Shown: positions 1 to 7,726 of the stretch, piece by piece
Layout: every line of letters starts with the position of its first letter
Numbering within the stretch: the first letter of the stretch is position 1
NCBI GenBank assembly: GCA_964347025.1
Contig: CAYFWU010000016.1
Coordinates: 1 to 22,904 of the forward strand
DNA: 22,904 nt
Direction of reading: 5' to 3'
From: CS3-C152 sp964347025
Lineage (GTDB): Archaea; Aenigmatarchaeota; Aenigmatarchaeia; QMZP01; QMZT01
Position numbers and translations under genes: made by a program
The notes under the pieces: model-generated
Seen by the model: the letters and a program-made list of their open reading frames with translations, nothing else
Told to the model about the DNA's origin: nothing
The model's database searches: none

Positions 1-744
1 ATCGTTCAGGAAGTCGCGAACGCGGAATCGCGGGCCTTCCAGGTAAGGGCATTCGTTCTCATGGATTTCGAGACCGGAGAGAATCGCGTAAAGCCCGATC
101 TCCTTTTCTGGTATTTCACGGAACGGCTTTATTCTGGGAACGAAGAGTTTGTCTTTAACTATCGGTTCTCCGCCCATTCTCGAGAGACGAAACAGATCTC
201 CTCTTATGTAATCCATCATGATCCCCTGGATCTCATCATCGAGGTTCATCCCGAATGCGATTTTTTTCGCTCCTAACTCCCTGGCCTTTTTATTGAGCAG
301 CCAGCGTCTCGCTAGTCCACAGTACGTGCAGGCCGTTCCTTCCCAGCCCTCTTTCCTTCTACTGACCTTTCTGCTCAGATCTTTCCCCAGCTCTTCCCTG
401 AAACTGAAAACGTAATGTTTGATTCCGAGTTTCCTGCATAACCTCTCGGCTATTTCCAGGCTCTCTTTTCGATATCCGGGGATCCCTTCGTCTATGGATA
501 TGGCGAAGAATTCAAGATCCTCCCTCTTTCCGAAAAACTTGTTTATCATGTAGAGAACAGCTGAAGAGTCCTTGCCCCCGGAGATAGCGAAGGCTACTCT
601 GTCGCCACGCTCGATCATTTTATCCTTTCTTATGGTTTTCTTGACCTTGCTCTCGATACTCTTCAGAAAATGATTTCTGCACAAAAATGAGCCTTCGTAC
701 TTTCGGTGAAAAACCGCTCTCTTCCCGCACTTTGAACATTTCAT
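1..744 (-). CDS. TtuA/Ncs6-family tRNA 2-thiolation enzyme, C-terminus cut by window edge
   Basis: PP-loop ATPase of the TtuA/Ncs6 group, which activates a uridine of tRNA (U54 in TtuA, U34 in Ncs6) with ATP and replaces its 2-oxygen with sulfur. The 248 visible residues show an N-terminal zinc site (C3, C6, C22, H25), the PP-loop SGGKDS at about 55-60, a central CTYC (C139, C142) and CPYL with C232. By analogy with TtuA, these last three cysteines hold a [4Fe-4S] cluster. GMNLDDE (about 165-180) is the family's second signature. The ATG at 744 lies one base after the stop of the upstream sulfur-carrier gene, so the two are translationally coupled. The frame is still open at base 1, so the C-terminal zinc region is missing. 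Family membership is secure. TtuA versus Ncs6 is less so, although the cysteine layout and the partner gene favour TtuA. Confidence 0.93.
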   Translation of the reverse strand, partial: MKCSKCGKRAVFHRKYEGSFLCRNHFLKSIESKVKKTIRKDKMIERGDRVAFAISGGKDSSAVLYMINKFFGKREDLEFFAISIDEGIPGYRKESLEIAERLCRKLGIKHYVFSFREELGKDLSRKVSRRKEGWEGTACTYCGLARRWLLNKKARELGAKKIAFGMNLDDEIQGIMMDYIRGDLFRLSRMGGEPIVKDKLFVPRIKPFREIPEKEIGLYAILSGLEIHENECPYLEGPRFRVRDFLND

Positions 745-745
745 T

Positions 746-946
746 TTATCCACCTGAAATTATCCTTATCAATTCGATGCTGTCGTTTTTCTTGACAAGA
801 TCCTCCTCCAGAAGTATTTCGTCCCCTCTCCTGACTATGACGGTTTCCGGGTTTACCTTGGATTTTTTTATAACGTCTATGACCTTCGATTTTTCAGGAA
901 CTTCCACATTTTTCTTCCTCTCAGCGAACTGAACTACGATCTTCAT
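746..946 (-). CDS. ThiS/MoaD/SAMP-like ubiquitin-fold sulfur carrier
   Basis: 66-residue beta-grasp protein ending in the Gly-Gly tail (ISGG) that an E1-like enzyme adenylates and thiocarboxylates. It would then donate sulfur to the TtuA-like enzyme encoded immediately downstream, as TtuB does in Thermus. The chain alternates short hydrophobic strands with charged turns, as in ThiS/MoaD. The GGTGGA encoding the final Gly-Gly precedes the next ATG by a few bases and can also serve as that gene's Shine-Dalgarno sequence. The E1-like partner is not in this window. MoaD (molybdopterin) or ThiS (thiamine) roles are possible by family, but the tight pairing with a PP-loop thiolase makes tRNA thiolation the best reading. 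Confidence 0.85.
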   Translation of the reverse strand: MKIVVQFAERKKNVEVPEKSKVIDVIKKSKVNPETVIVRRGDEILLEEDLVKKNDSIELIRIISGG

Positions 947-993
947 AACTTTTTAATACAATGCATAATTAATAAATACTAAAACTAACGAAT

Positions 994-1079
994 GCTGGGG
1001 TGGCCGAGTCCGGTTCAAGGCGTCCGCCTCGAGAGCGGATGGGCGTAAGCCCGCGCAGGTTCGAATCCTGTCCCCAGCG
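994..1079 (+). tRNA. tRNA-Ser(CGA)
   Basis: Acceptor GCTGGGG pairs with CCCCAGC (1072-1078), followed by discriminator G1079, typical of serine. Anticodon stem TCCGC/GCGGA closes the loop CTCGAGA with anticodon CGA at 1030-1032. A long variable arm (GGGC GTAA GCCC) and the T-loop TTCGAAT complete a class II tRNA. No intron. The last 13 bases (1067-1079) recur at 7750-7762, which marks this gene as the probable integration site of the element that follows. Confidence 0.97.
1067..1079 (+). repeat. Putative attL: 3' end of tRNA-Ser
   Basis: CCTGTCCCCAGCG, the last 13 bases of the tRNA-Ser gene, is repeated exactly at 7750-7762. Integration into tRNA 3' ends with a short repeat left at the far side is the standard arrangement for archaeal integrative elements. 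Confidence 0.6.
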
Positions 1080-1108
1080 TTTAATTTTCCATGGTGCGCT
1101 GACCCTCC

Positions 1109-1185
1109 AGCGTCACATGCTTTGTATAACGCCTGTTCCGAAAAGCGTTACATTAAAAAATAAAATCCCAAATGCAGCGCTACAT
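1109..1185 (+). repeat. Three AGCGYYACAT repeats next to attL
   Basis: Copies at 1109-1118 (TC), 1144-1153 (TT) and 1176-1185 (CT) differ only at the two central pyrimidines. They are spaced 35 and 32 bases apart. A fourth copy lies near the other end (7727-7736). Their confinement to the element termini suggests recombinase or accessory-protein binding sites. Confidence 0.5.
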
Positions 1186-1222
1186 TTTGCGGCTATGTCG
1201 CATACGACAAAAAGTAAGATGC

Positions 1223-1232
1223 GTCCCCAGCG
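1223..1232 (+). repeat. Internal partial att-like repeat
   Basis: GTCCCCAGCG repeats the last 10 bases of tRNA-Ser a third time, inside the element. The sequence following it (AATTTCATGTG) resembles that following the tRNA (AATTTTCCATGG). It may mark a second, stacked integration or a small duplicated end unit (1080-1232). Confidence 0.45.
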
Positions 1233-1280
1233 AATTTCATGTGTTTAATTGCCTATAGTAATGAAAAAGCAAAATTTTTG

Positions 1281-1307
1281 GTTTAAACATCAATTTTTAA
1301 AGCCTTT
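1281..1307 (+). promoter_or_regulatory. Decayed fourth copy of the element promoter module
   Basis: GTTTAAACAT, then TTTTTAAAGCCTTT, matches the modules at 2588 and 3704 but points into the 3' end of the minus-strand gene and has no ATG at the expected distance. It is either a relic of an earlier gene order or an operator site built on the GTTTAAAC palindrome. Confidence 0.4.
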
Positions 1308-2538
1308 TTTCATTTTCAAGAGTTGACAATAAGTCCCTAACACTTTCAATTATTTCTTTTTGTTTTTCTATGGTTTTTATGAAACTGGGTTTATTTTTTA
1401 TCTTTTTAACTAAAAATTGAAAGTATTCATCAAAACTTGAAAATTCATCAAGTTTTAGTTTTTCTTTTAAAGCCGCAAAACCTTCTCTGAAACGTTTTGC
1501 TTTTTCTGTTTCAGTTAATTTACCACTTAAAATTTCATCAGTGAAATCACAAATATCATGAACACTACCTCTAACCCAATCCGTAAGCTTGTCCCCCTTT
1601 CTATTTTTTATGTCTTCAAAAATGATACCTTTTAATTCATTTTTACAAGAATTTAAAGCTAACTCGAATTCGACTATCTTATTCTCATAAAGATTTTCTA
1701 AATCTTTTTCTATAGAATTTTTGTGAATCAGAAAACTAATATGATTTTCTTTTATTTTTTTCCATTGGTATGTAGGAACTTTAACTATAAGTTTTTTGAT
1801 AGAACTCAATATGGACCTCAACTCATCATATAAGGGAGAATAAATTCTTTCCACGCGCTCTTTTTTCAAGCTTCTATTGAACAAATATCTTTGAGCTGAA
1901 AAAGATCCAATAATTGCAAAAAAACCGCCCAAAATAGCGCCCAACAAAGCCCCAAAAATGGTAGAGTTTAACGTCATGTTTACTTGTTTCTTTGCGATGA
2001 ATTCAGAAACAGTTAGAACAGGTATGTCATCACTTTTATAGATATTGTTTAAACCAGGAATTGTACATAAACAACTACTACCATTCTCACAGTCTGTTTC
2101 GTAGTCCCAGGTTTTGTTATATCCTAAGAGACGTACTCTCGCATTACATATCCTTCTGCCTGAATCTATCAAGAAATATCTACTGAAGTAGAGATTTGTG
2201 ACGTTTTTAATTTCATCATATTTTCTTTCAACCTTGGTACCGCTTGTATCACCCTCTTTTTCACCATCACATCTTATCTCAAGAAAAATTTTTATTTCTT
2301 CTTCAAACCCAGTGTGGTTACCTTTAACTTCAAATTCTACATCAATCATGGCGTACTGTGTACTAACTAAATCTGGGTAAAAATTCCCTTTACCATATAA
2401 TTCAATGGATTCATTTTTGTTCAGTTCTGATCTTGGAAAAGAACAGTATGGGTTAATATCTGGGTAAAAGGCTGATGAGTTCACAGGAATTAAAATTAAA
2501 GTGATTATAATGGGCAGTAATTTTCTTTTTTTTATCAT
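1297..2538 (-). CDS. Secreted/membrane protein with large cytoplasmic coiled domain, unrecognised
   Basis: I do not recognise the family. The ATG at 2538 gives a basic start followed by a hydrophobic stretch (KKRKLLPIIITLILIP) that reads as a signal peptide. A GTG nine codons upstream (2565) would put charged and polar residues in front of it and is less likely. About 170 extracellular residues follow, rich in cysteine and Asn-X-Ser/Thr sites. Next comes one glycine-rich TM helix (FGALLGAILGGFFAIIG), then about 190 Lys/Glu-rich residues that are probably helical and cytoplasmic. The topology suggests a single-pass receptor or sensor that relays an outside event to an inside domain. It is transcribed divergently from the HEPN gene, from a 91-bp gap. 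Confidence 0.7.
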   Translation of the reverse strand: MIKKRKLLPIIITLILIPVNSSAFYPDINPYCSFPRSELNKNESIELYGKGNFYPDLVSTQYAMIDVEFEVKGNHTGFEEEIKIFLEIRCDGEKEGDTSGTKVERKYDEIKNVTNLYFSRYFLIDSGRRICNARVRLLGYNKTWDYETDCENGSSCLCTIPGLNNIYKSDDIPVLTVSEFIAKKQVNMTLNSTIFGALLGAILGGFFAIIGSFSAQRYLFNRSLKKERVERIYSPLYDELRSILSSIKKLIVKVPTYQWKKIKENHISFLIHKNSIEKDLENLYENKIVEFELALNSCKNELKGIIFEDIKNRKGDKLTDWVRGSVHDICDFTDEILSGKLTETEKAKRFREGFAALKEKLKLDEFSSFDEYFQFLVKKIKNKPSFIKTIEKQKEIIESVRDLLSTLENEKRL

Positions 2539-2587
2539 ACTCGTCTCACATTTCAAACTTGTCACTAGTAAATAAAAGATTTTTCAT

Positions 2588-2629
2588 GTTTAAACATACC
2601 CTTTTAAAACCTTTGGCGAATTTTGAAAT
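2588..2629 (+). promoter_or_regulatory. Element promoter module, copy A (leaderless)
   Basis: With the following ATG this forms a 45-base block containing GTTTAAAC and the TATA-like TTTTAAAACC. It aligns without gaps to copies before 3509 and 3746 (36 of 45 identical to the latter). The TATA centre lies about 24 bases before the ATG, so transcription should start at or beside the start codon. Confidence 0.7.
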
Positions 2630-3445
2630 ATGAAAAATGAGAAGCGTAGAAAAAAGGGTTATAAAGTTGATCCTGAATTTGCACATAAAATTCTGAGGGA
2701 AATGATTCCTTATGTAATTATCAACATTGGATTATATGACTCCTTTATAAAAAATTATAAACGTACATTTAATAAAGTTTCAAAAATTCTAGCATCGAAA
2801 AAAAGGATAATTTCTGATGATAGCATTGTCATTGTTCATGATTTTATTGAAGACCGGAAATCCTTGATAAGTATAATTGAAAGAAATAAGAGTGAAAAAA
2901 TTAAAGATTATGGAATTAAAACGTGCTTAAATCACATGTACCTTTTCCAAGCAGTATCCATTTTTGAGAACATGTTAAATACTCACTTTCAGCAAGAATT
3001 TGAATTAAATTACGGTTTCAAAATAAAAAAAATAAACAAAATTTTATATAGATTACAGGCCGAAGACAAATTAGGATGGGTTCTTAAAATTTTCTCAGGC
3101 AAAGATTACACTGAAACAGAAAAATGGAAAAGGATAGAGAAATTTGTTCAATGTAGAAATTTTTATATTCATTACAAGCCACAAACCTCTTCCCGAATTA
3201 AAAATTTTGATGAATTATTGCAGCCAAAAAAAATAAAGGAATTCTTGGACGATGCATTACATTGTTATAATTATTTGAAAAAATCAAGATCAAAAAAATA
3301 TTCAGAATTTCAAGATAAAATTGATAAAGTCAGAGCAATTATTGATACTGTTCATAAAGAAAGAAAGGAGCTCGAAAAATATTTTACAAAACACATTTTC
3401 AAACTCCAAAAGGAGTTGAAAAATTTAAAAGAGAGTAGAAGATAG
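2630..3445 (+). CDS. Probable HEPN-domain protein
   Basis: Highly basic, mostly helical 271-aa protein. R176-N-F-Y-I-H181 matches the R-X4-6-H signature of HEPN RNases, with the polar residue after Arg that active members often have. Helical segments surround it, including a preceding ENMLNTHF helix and a following EFLDDALHCYNYL helix, as in HEPN folds. HEPN proteins are common RNase effectors in abortive-infection and toxin-antitoxin systems, acting on tRNA or other cytoplasmic RNA. The C-terminal 60 residues are a Lys/Glu coiled coil. The gene has its own leaderless promoter, diverges from the membrane protein and precedes a small TM protein. No MNT-type antitoxin is adjacent. The HEPN call rests on one motif and overall shape. 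Confidence 0.5.
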   Translation: MKNEKRRKKGYKVDPEFAHKILREMIPYVIINIGLYDSFIKNYKRTFNKVSKILASKKRIISDDSIVIVHDFIEDRKSLISIIERNKSEKIKDYGIKTCLNHMYLFQAVSIFENMLNTHFQQEFELNYGFKIKKINKILYRLQAEDKLGWVLKIFSGKDYTETEKWKRIEKFVQCRNFYIHYKPQTSSRIKNFDELLQPKKIKEFLDDALHCYNYLKKSRSKKYSEFQDKIDKVRAIIDTVHKERKELEKYFTKHIFKLQKELKNLKESRR

Positions 3446-3466
3446 TTCTTAATCATATTAATTTAA

Positions 3467-3508
3467 CTTTAACCACACCAATTTAAAACCTTTCAGTAAG
3501 ACTTCAAT
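3467..3508 (+). promoter_or_regulatory. Element promoter module, copy B (leaderless)
   Basis: Same ungapped 45-base layout as the modules at 2588 and 3704. The core TTTAAAACCTTT and the terminal TTCAATATG are exact matches to the 3704 copy, while the upstream GTTTAAAC is degraded (CTTTAACC). Confidence 0.65.
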
Positions 3509-3703
3509 ATGAATAAAGAAATGGGCTACCTCATAATGGCTATAATAGGCGGAGCAGTTGGCAATTTCTTTGTGTATTTTTACATTAAAACTGCTGAATC
3601 GTTCCTGAATTTCTCTAGAGAAGTGTATTTTATTTTGGCCATATCTGCTGCGATAGTATTTTTTGGGTTGATATACGTACTCTACAAAGAAATGAAAAAA
3701 TAG
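3509..3703 (+). CDS. Small two-TM membrane protein
   Basis: 64 residues with two hydrophobic helices (about 6-28 and 40-60) separated by a short polar loop and ending in basic residues. No family recognised. The start codon is fixed by the shared promoter module, whose last three bases are this ATG. It lies between the HEPN gene and the lipoprotein genes inside the putative element. Small membrane proteins of this kind serve as holins, immunity proteins or effectors in defence systems, but nothing in the sequence chooses among these. Confidence 0.65.
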   Translation: MNKEMGYLIMAIIGGAVGNFFVYFYIKTAESFLNFSREVYFILAISAAIVFFGLIYVLYKEMKK

Positions 3704-3745
3704 GTTTAAACATACTCTTTTAAAACCTTTTAGGGAAATTTCAAT
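3704..3745 (+). promoter_or_regulatory. Element promoter module, copy C (leaderless)
   Basis: 45 bases ending in the ATG of the first lipoprotein gene. The first 12 bases and the block CTTTTAAAACCTTT are identical to the copy at 2588. Confidence 0.7.
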
Positions 3746-4006
3746 ATGATTAAGGAATTAGTCATACCCTTGGTCTTACTTTCTCTAATAGTAATTACAG
3801 CGATGATAAGTGGCTGTACAACCACTAAAATCACCGGTGCTATAACGGGTTGCCATAAAGAAACGAGACCTGAAAAGTATACAACTGAAGTTAAAGGTTG
3901 CGACCAAATGGAAGGTTGTAGATGTTTACACAAAAGCTTTTTGGGTTTAGGTGCTTGTGATAGTTGCGAATGTATAAGATACGTAGAAGTACAGGTTTGT
4001 GAATAG
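3746..4006 (+). CDS. Small cysteine-rich lipoprotein
   Basis: 86 residues. A hydrophobic N-terminus ends in the lipobox ISGC, so the mature protein probably starts at that lipid-modified cysteine, anchored outside the cell membrane. The remaining ~60 residues carry nine further cysteines (GCRCLHK, CDSCECIR and others), suggesting a disulfide-stabilised or metal-binding micro-domain. It is the first of three consecutive lipoprotein genes and uses the shared leaderless promoter. Function not recognised. Confidence 0.7.
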   Translation: MIKELVIPLVLLSLIVITAMISGCTTTKITGAITGCHKETRPEKYTTEVKGCDQMEGCRCLHKSFLGLGACDSCECIRYVEVQVCE

Positions 4007-4026
4007 GGTATTATAAGGTTTGCGCA

Positions 4027-4875
4027 ATGAAACATTATGTAGTACTTCCAGTATTGATAATTGCTGTTTTGGTGAGTTCTGGGTGTATCAATCAAATTCA
4101 ACCTGAAAAGGAGTTCATATTGCCAGAATCTTTTATCACGATGCAAGGACCTATACTTGCTGTTACCCTTAGTGGCTGTGATAAAGGTTATGTTGGAAGT
4201 GAAGTTGTTATAGACAGCGATGAATGTGAAAAATTCAATAATCTTGCACCATGTATCAGAATTCCTCTCTCTTTAATAGATTATAATTGGACATATTATG
4301 AGCAAACAGGTAAATACAGGCATTTTTCTAATGAACTTGAATGTGATGGTGTAAGAAATAAAGCACAGTGCCAAATAAAAATGGATAATGAAATACTTGT
4401 GAAAGAGGGTTGTTTCGAAACGGGTTTGGGGGCGATCACAACTTATTCTAAAAAGTCAACCAAAATAGACAAGACCCACACATTTACAGTATGCTGTTCG
4501 GCAACTGATAAAAAAGAAGGATTTGATACGTGTAAATCTTATACAATGGGAAGGGTTTGTCCGGAAATTGAATTGGGATTTTGTGCTAAATCCCAGCTTG
4601 TAATTTCGGAAGCTGTATATGATTCTGAATCGAAAGAATTAACATTATCAATATTCAATACAGGTGATGTCCTTTTATCCGGTTTTGTTGTTACGCCCAA
4701 TTATCAAAACGGAACAATATATTCGACGAGATTCGAAAACTTGGAAATATATAATCAAGAAATAAAAACAGTAACCTTATCAACAGATAGTACCTTGAAG
4801 CAGGTTGCTGTCAAGTCGCTACAATGCGGTGGAACAGAAGATTTGATAAATAGGAATAATATACAAGGATTGTGA
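4027..4875 (+). CDS. Lipoprotein with C-terminal Ig/CARDB-like domain
   Basis: 282 residues. Signal sequence with lipobox SSGC, about 150 residues with ten or more cysteines, then a C-terminal all-beta segment from about residue 188. There the pattern of short strands with an SIFNTGDV turn resembles the CARDB-type Ig fold found in archaeal surface proteins. It follows the small lipoprotein after 20 bases and precedes a third lipoprotein after 15, so the three are probably one transcript. An adhesion or surface-shielding role is plausible for a mobile element but is only inference. Confidence 0.7.
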   Translation: MKHYVVLPVLIIAVLVSSGCINQIQPEKEFILPESFITMQGPILAVTLSGCDKGYVGSEVVIDSDECEKFNNLAPCIRIPLSLIDYNWTYYEQTGKYRHFSNELECDGVRNKAQCQIKMDNEILVKEGCFETGLGAITTYSKKSTKIDKTHTFTVCCSATDKKEGFDTCKSYTMGRVCPEIELGFCAKSQLVISEAVYDSESKELTLSIFNTGDVLLSGFVVTPNYQNGTIYSTRFENLEIYNQEIKTVTLSTDSTLKQVAVKSLQCGGTEDLINRNNIQGL

Positions 4876-4890
4876 TAAGGCTTTGGATTT

Positions 4891-5307
4891 ATGAAAAGAA
4901 AAATTATCATCCTTTCGGTCTCGATAATCGCTGTTTTGATTGGTTCTGGGTGTGTCTTTACAGAACCCTTTTTGGACTACAAACGTACATACTTTTGCCC
5001 CAGTTTTGATTATCTATCATTAAACAAAGACATTACGAGTGGTGTTGTATACCTAAACACTTCTGAAATAGAAAACTATGAGTTTACGTCAGATTCTAAA
5101 ACTATAGAGCTTATTATAAAAGATAAAGCATTGATGACTTGTGAAACAGGTTCTTTACCTGGAGAGAAATTAAATTACTGGTATTGCAGGGATGTCAAAT
5201 TTTCACAAAGATTATTCGACCAAAATGGAAAAATAATATCTACGGTTGAGAGATCAATCACTATTGTTTTTGACGAAAATATGAAATATCTAGAAAACAG
5301 CTGTTAA
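4891..5307 (+). CDS. Lipoprotein, unrecognised
   Basis: 138 residues. Basic start MKRK, hydrophobic stretch and lipobox GSGC, then a soluble domain of alternating strands with four or more cysteines. No family recognised. Last of the three-lipoprotein set. Its signal sequence (SVSIIAVLIGSGC) closely resembles that of the preceding gene (PVLIIAVLVSSGC), suggesting duplication of at least the signal region. Confidence 0.7.
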   Translation: MKRKIIILSVSIIAVLIGSGCVFTEPFLDYKRTYFCPSFDYLSLNKDITSGVVYLNTSEIENYEFTSDSKTIELIIKDKALMTCETGSLPGEKLNYWYCRDVKFSQRLFDQNGKIISTVERSITIVFDENMKYLENSC

Positions 5308-5424
5308 CACGCCCCTTTAAACCAAATCCCTGAATTTTGACCCCCTCCTTTATAAGCAAACTTCCCTGTTTTTCTATTTAAAAAACTTAACTTTTAACTT
5401 CTTAATTGTAACAACAGTGATTTC

Positions 5425-7638
5425 ATGGGAAAAAGAAAGAGAAGTTACAAGTATGATGAAATAAAGGCAAGAGGTAGACATTATTTTAGAAATTTTATAA
5501 AAAAACTCGGGAAAGATCCGAGGGATATTAAGGTTCTCTTTTTACCTGGTAAGGATGCGATTGAAATTTCAGAGGTTTTTGATCCTTTAGGAATACCAAG
5601 GAACAATTTAACTGGTCTTGAAAATGTATATTCAATATATGATCAATTAAGAAGAAAGAATTATGGAATAAAGCTATTTCACACGGGTGATTTAGAGTTC
5701 TTTGGGCAAACTGATGAAAAATTTGATGTAATAAATTTGGATTATGAGAGTCATTTCAGTAAAAATTTAATTGAATCTTTGAAAGAAGTTGCCTCAAGAC
5801 AAATACTAAGAGATCCGGGCATCTTGCTTACTAATTTCCTTGGTAGAAGAGAAAAACTTAGACAAAAACAATTGTACATAACCGGAGAAGAGCCATTACA
5901 TACATTTTTTAAAAAAATAGGAGATATCATTTATAAATACCATGATAATCTGGACGGGGCAGTTTCTGAAACGAAAAAGGCCTTTGATGAAGTTTTAAAG
6001 GGTAAAAACGTTAAACTCGATGATTTAAGGGAAAAAATTCCAGACATAATTATAGATATTTTTATGAAAGGTGAGTGTAATAAAAGAATACCATCGCTCT
6101 ATAAACTAAATCCTGATTTTCATAGAATTAATGAAGAGTTTAGAGATTCTTCTAATAGCCTTTATCGCAAACTTCTCGATATCTACGGATCAGAGCAGGT
6201 AAAGGTCTCTAGTCGTGTTTTAGAAAAAATTTTACCTTGGGGTCTTAGTCTGGAAGATGCTTATCATGAAATAAATACCCTTAGTGATGAAGACCTTTTA
6301 ACGAAATTTGGTTCTCTAGAAAAAAAACATTTCTATTCTTTAATAGATAAGATTAAGAATAGTGAAAGTTTTGGCGGAACTTTTATAATAGGTCTATTGA
6401 GATTTCTTGATTCACACCCATATTTTTGTACCTCTCATAAAAGTTTCAAATATATAAGCGAGGGTTCATCTCCAATGCTTCTTGATTTCTTCTATTTTAC
6501 ACAAAAAAGAGATATTCTGGAAAAATATGGAAAATATATAAAAATAAACAATAAAAACGATCAGCTTTGCATCGATTTAGATGTACCACATTTCACAAAA
6601 AATTTGTTCCCAAAAGGGAAATTTAGAGAAAGATTTCCAGATACTCTCATATTCAGAAGGATGAAAGAAATAAGGAACGAGATGTATAAAGTGTTTAAAA
6701 ATCTTGCCTCTTATAATAAGTCTAAAAGATTTCTTATTGGTTCATCATATAAACCAAAAATGACTGGAAAAGAGTTTTTTAAATTAAAATATGTTGAAGG
6801 CCTTACAGACGAGGAAATAATGAAAAGGGGACGGCTTACACCAGGTACTTTAAGGGCCTTTAAAACCCATGCCAAAATGGGTACATATGGACCGATACCT
6901 TTTGAAATATCAGTTGAAAAACCGCCTGAAGAGGAAATAACCAAGATAAAAACTTACACCATCACAGATCTATTTGATTCCAACCATCCCTACGGCTTCC
7001 TTGAAAGGTTGCCGAAAGCGACCGAAACGAGATTGAAGTATTTCCTTGAAGAGGATATGCCTTTGAAAATTAATTTCACACCTGAACAAATGGACCAATT
7101 GGTAAAAAACATAGCACATAGCAAGTGGTATAGGAATGCACAGAAAGAAGGAGTAACCGAAAACCAAATCTACACCTTTTTTGACGACATAATGCTTTAC
7201 TGTATCTGGAATGAGAAGGTTCCGGACAAAGATACGATAAAAAACTTATTAAAAAACTCTCTTAGCGGAAAGGATATCTTACCTGAAAGATTGCCGAAAG
7301 ATTATGTTCCGAAGGTTGAAAAAGGAGGTGAAAAGATGAGCCCTAGAGGAAGCCCGCGTATATCAAAGGAAGCTGCGATAGTGATGTTAAAGCTAGGTCA
7401 TGACCCTTTAGAAATATCGAACAGTTACAGTGGATTTACGCCACAACAAATAAGAGGTCATAAAAAATGGAACACCATGGGTAAATATGATGACCTTCCA
7501 CTAACCAGCGACCTTGCCTATGAACTATTTGCACTAGGTCTGGAAACGACGGACCTCAGACAGGCATTCCCATACGCGAGAAAACAATCAATAGCAGGTT
7601 TCAAAAAATGGTACACGATGAGAAATGTGGGTGAATGA
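5425..7638 (+). CDS. 737-aa protein: methyltransferase-like N-terminus plus three HTH-like repeats
   Basis: Residues 35-150 show a Rossmann/class I methyltransferase pattern: VLFLPGKDAIEI (motif I position, about 37-48), an acidic GLEN (64-67), TGDLEFF, then FDVINLDYESHF and GILLTNFLG. The canonical GxGxG is replaced by PGKDA, so SAM binding is uncertain. The middle ~300 residues are helical and unassigned. The C-terminus has three related units of about 40 residues (448-490, 647-690, 697-737). Each ends in a basic-aromatic signature: RAFKTHAKMGTYG, RGHKKWNTMGKYD and AGFKKWYTMRNVG. The pattern [R/A]G-x-K-K-W-x-T-M resembles a DNA-binding helix-turn-helix. The SD-like GTGAT precedes the ATG. 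It is the largest gene of the element and the best candidate for its replication, modification or recombination function, but it lacks a visible tyrosine- or serine-recombinase motif. Confidence 0.6.
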   Translation: MGKRKRSYKYDEIKARGRHYFRNFIKKLGKDPRDIKVLFLPGKDAIEISEVFDPLGIPRNNLTGLENVYSIYDQLRRKNYGIKLFHTGDLEFFGQTDEKFDVINLDYESHFSKNLIESLKEVASRQILRDPGILLTNFLGRREKLRQKQLYITGEEPLHTFFKKIGDIIYKYHDNLDGAVSETKKAFDEVLKGKNVKLDDLREKIPDIIIDIFMKGECNKRIPSLYKLNPDFHRINEEFRDSSNSLYRKLLDIYGSEQVKVSSRVLEKILPWGLSLEDAYHEINTLSDEDLLTKFGSLEKKHFYSLIDKIKNSESFGGTFIIGLLRFLDSHPYFCTSHKSFKYISEGSSPMLLDFFYFTQKRDILEKYGKYIKINNKNDQLCIDLDVPHFTKNLFPKGKFRERFPDTLIFRRMKEIRNEMYKVFKNLASYNKSKRFLIGSSYKPKMTGKEFFKLKYVEGLTDEEIMKRGRLTPGTLRAFKTHAKMGTYGPIPFEISVEKPPEEEITKIKTYTITDLFDSNHPYGFLERLPKATETRLKYFLEEDMPLKINFTPEQMDQLVKNIAHSKWYRNAQKEGVTENQIYTFFDDIMLYCIWNEKVPDKDTIKNLLKNSLSGKDILPERLPKDYVPKVEKGGEKMSPRGSPRISKEAAIVMLKLGHDPLEISNSYSGFTPQQIRGHKKWNTMGKYDDLPLTSDLAYELFALGLETTDLRQAFPYARKQSIAGFKKWYTMRNVGE

Positions 7639-7701
7639 GTAAAACCCATATAAACCTTTATAAGCCCTGAAACCAATAATATACCAACCATTAAAAGCAT
7701 A

Positions 7702-7722
7702 ATCGGTTTGGTCTAAACCGAT
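7702..7722. repeat. 8-bp perfect inverted repeat at element right end
   Basis: ATCGGTTT and AAACCGAT, separated by GGTCT, lie just downstream of the 737-aa gene and 28 bases before attR. The site could act as a transcription terminator hairpin or a protein-binding palindrome of the element end. There is no clear poly-T run after it. Confidence 0.45.
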
Positions 7723-7726
7723 AGCT

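Noticed and set aside
1000..1248. 82-aa plus-strand frame across tRNA-Ser and the element left end
   Set aside because: It is formed mainly by the tRNA and repeat sequence and has no start signal or domain pattern.
5425..7638. 737-aa protein as the tyrosine or serine integrase of the element
   Set aside because: No R...HxxR...Y pattern or resolvase catalytic region is visible. The N-terminus looks methyltransferase-like instead.
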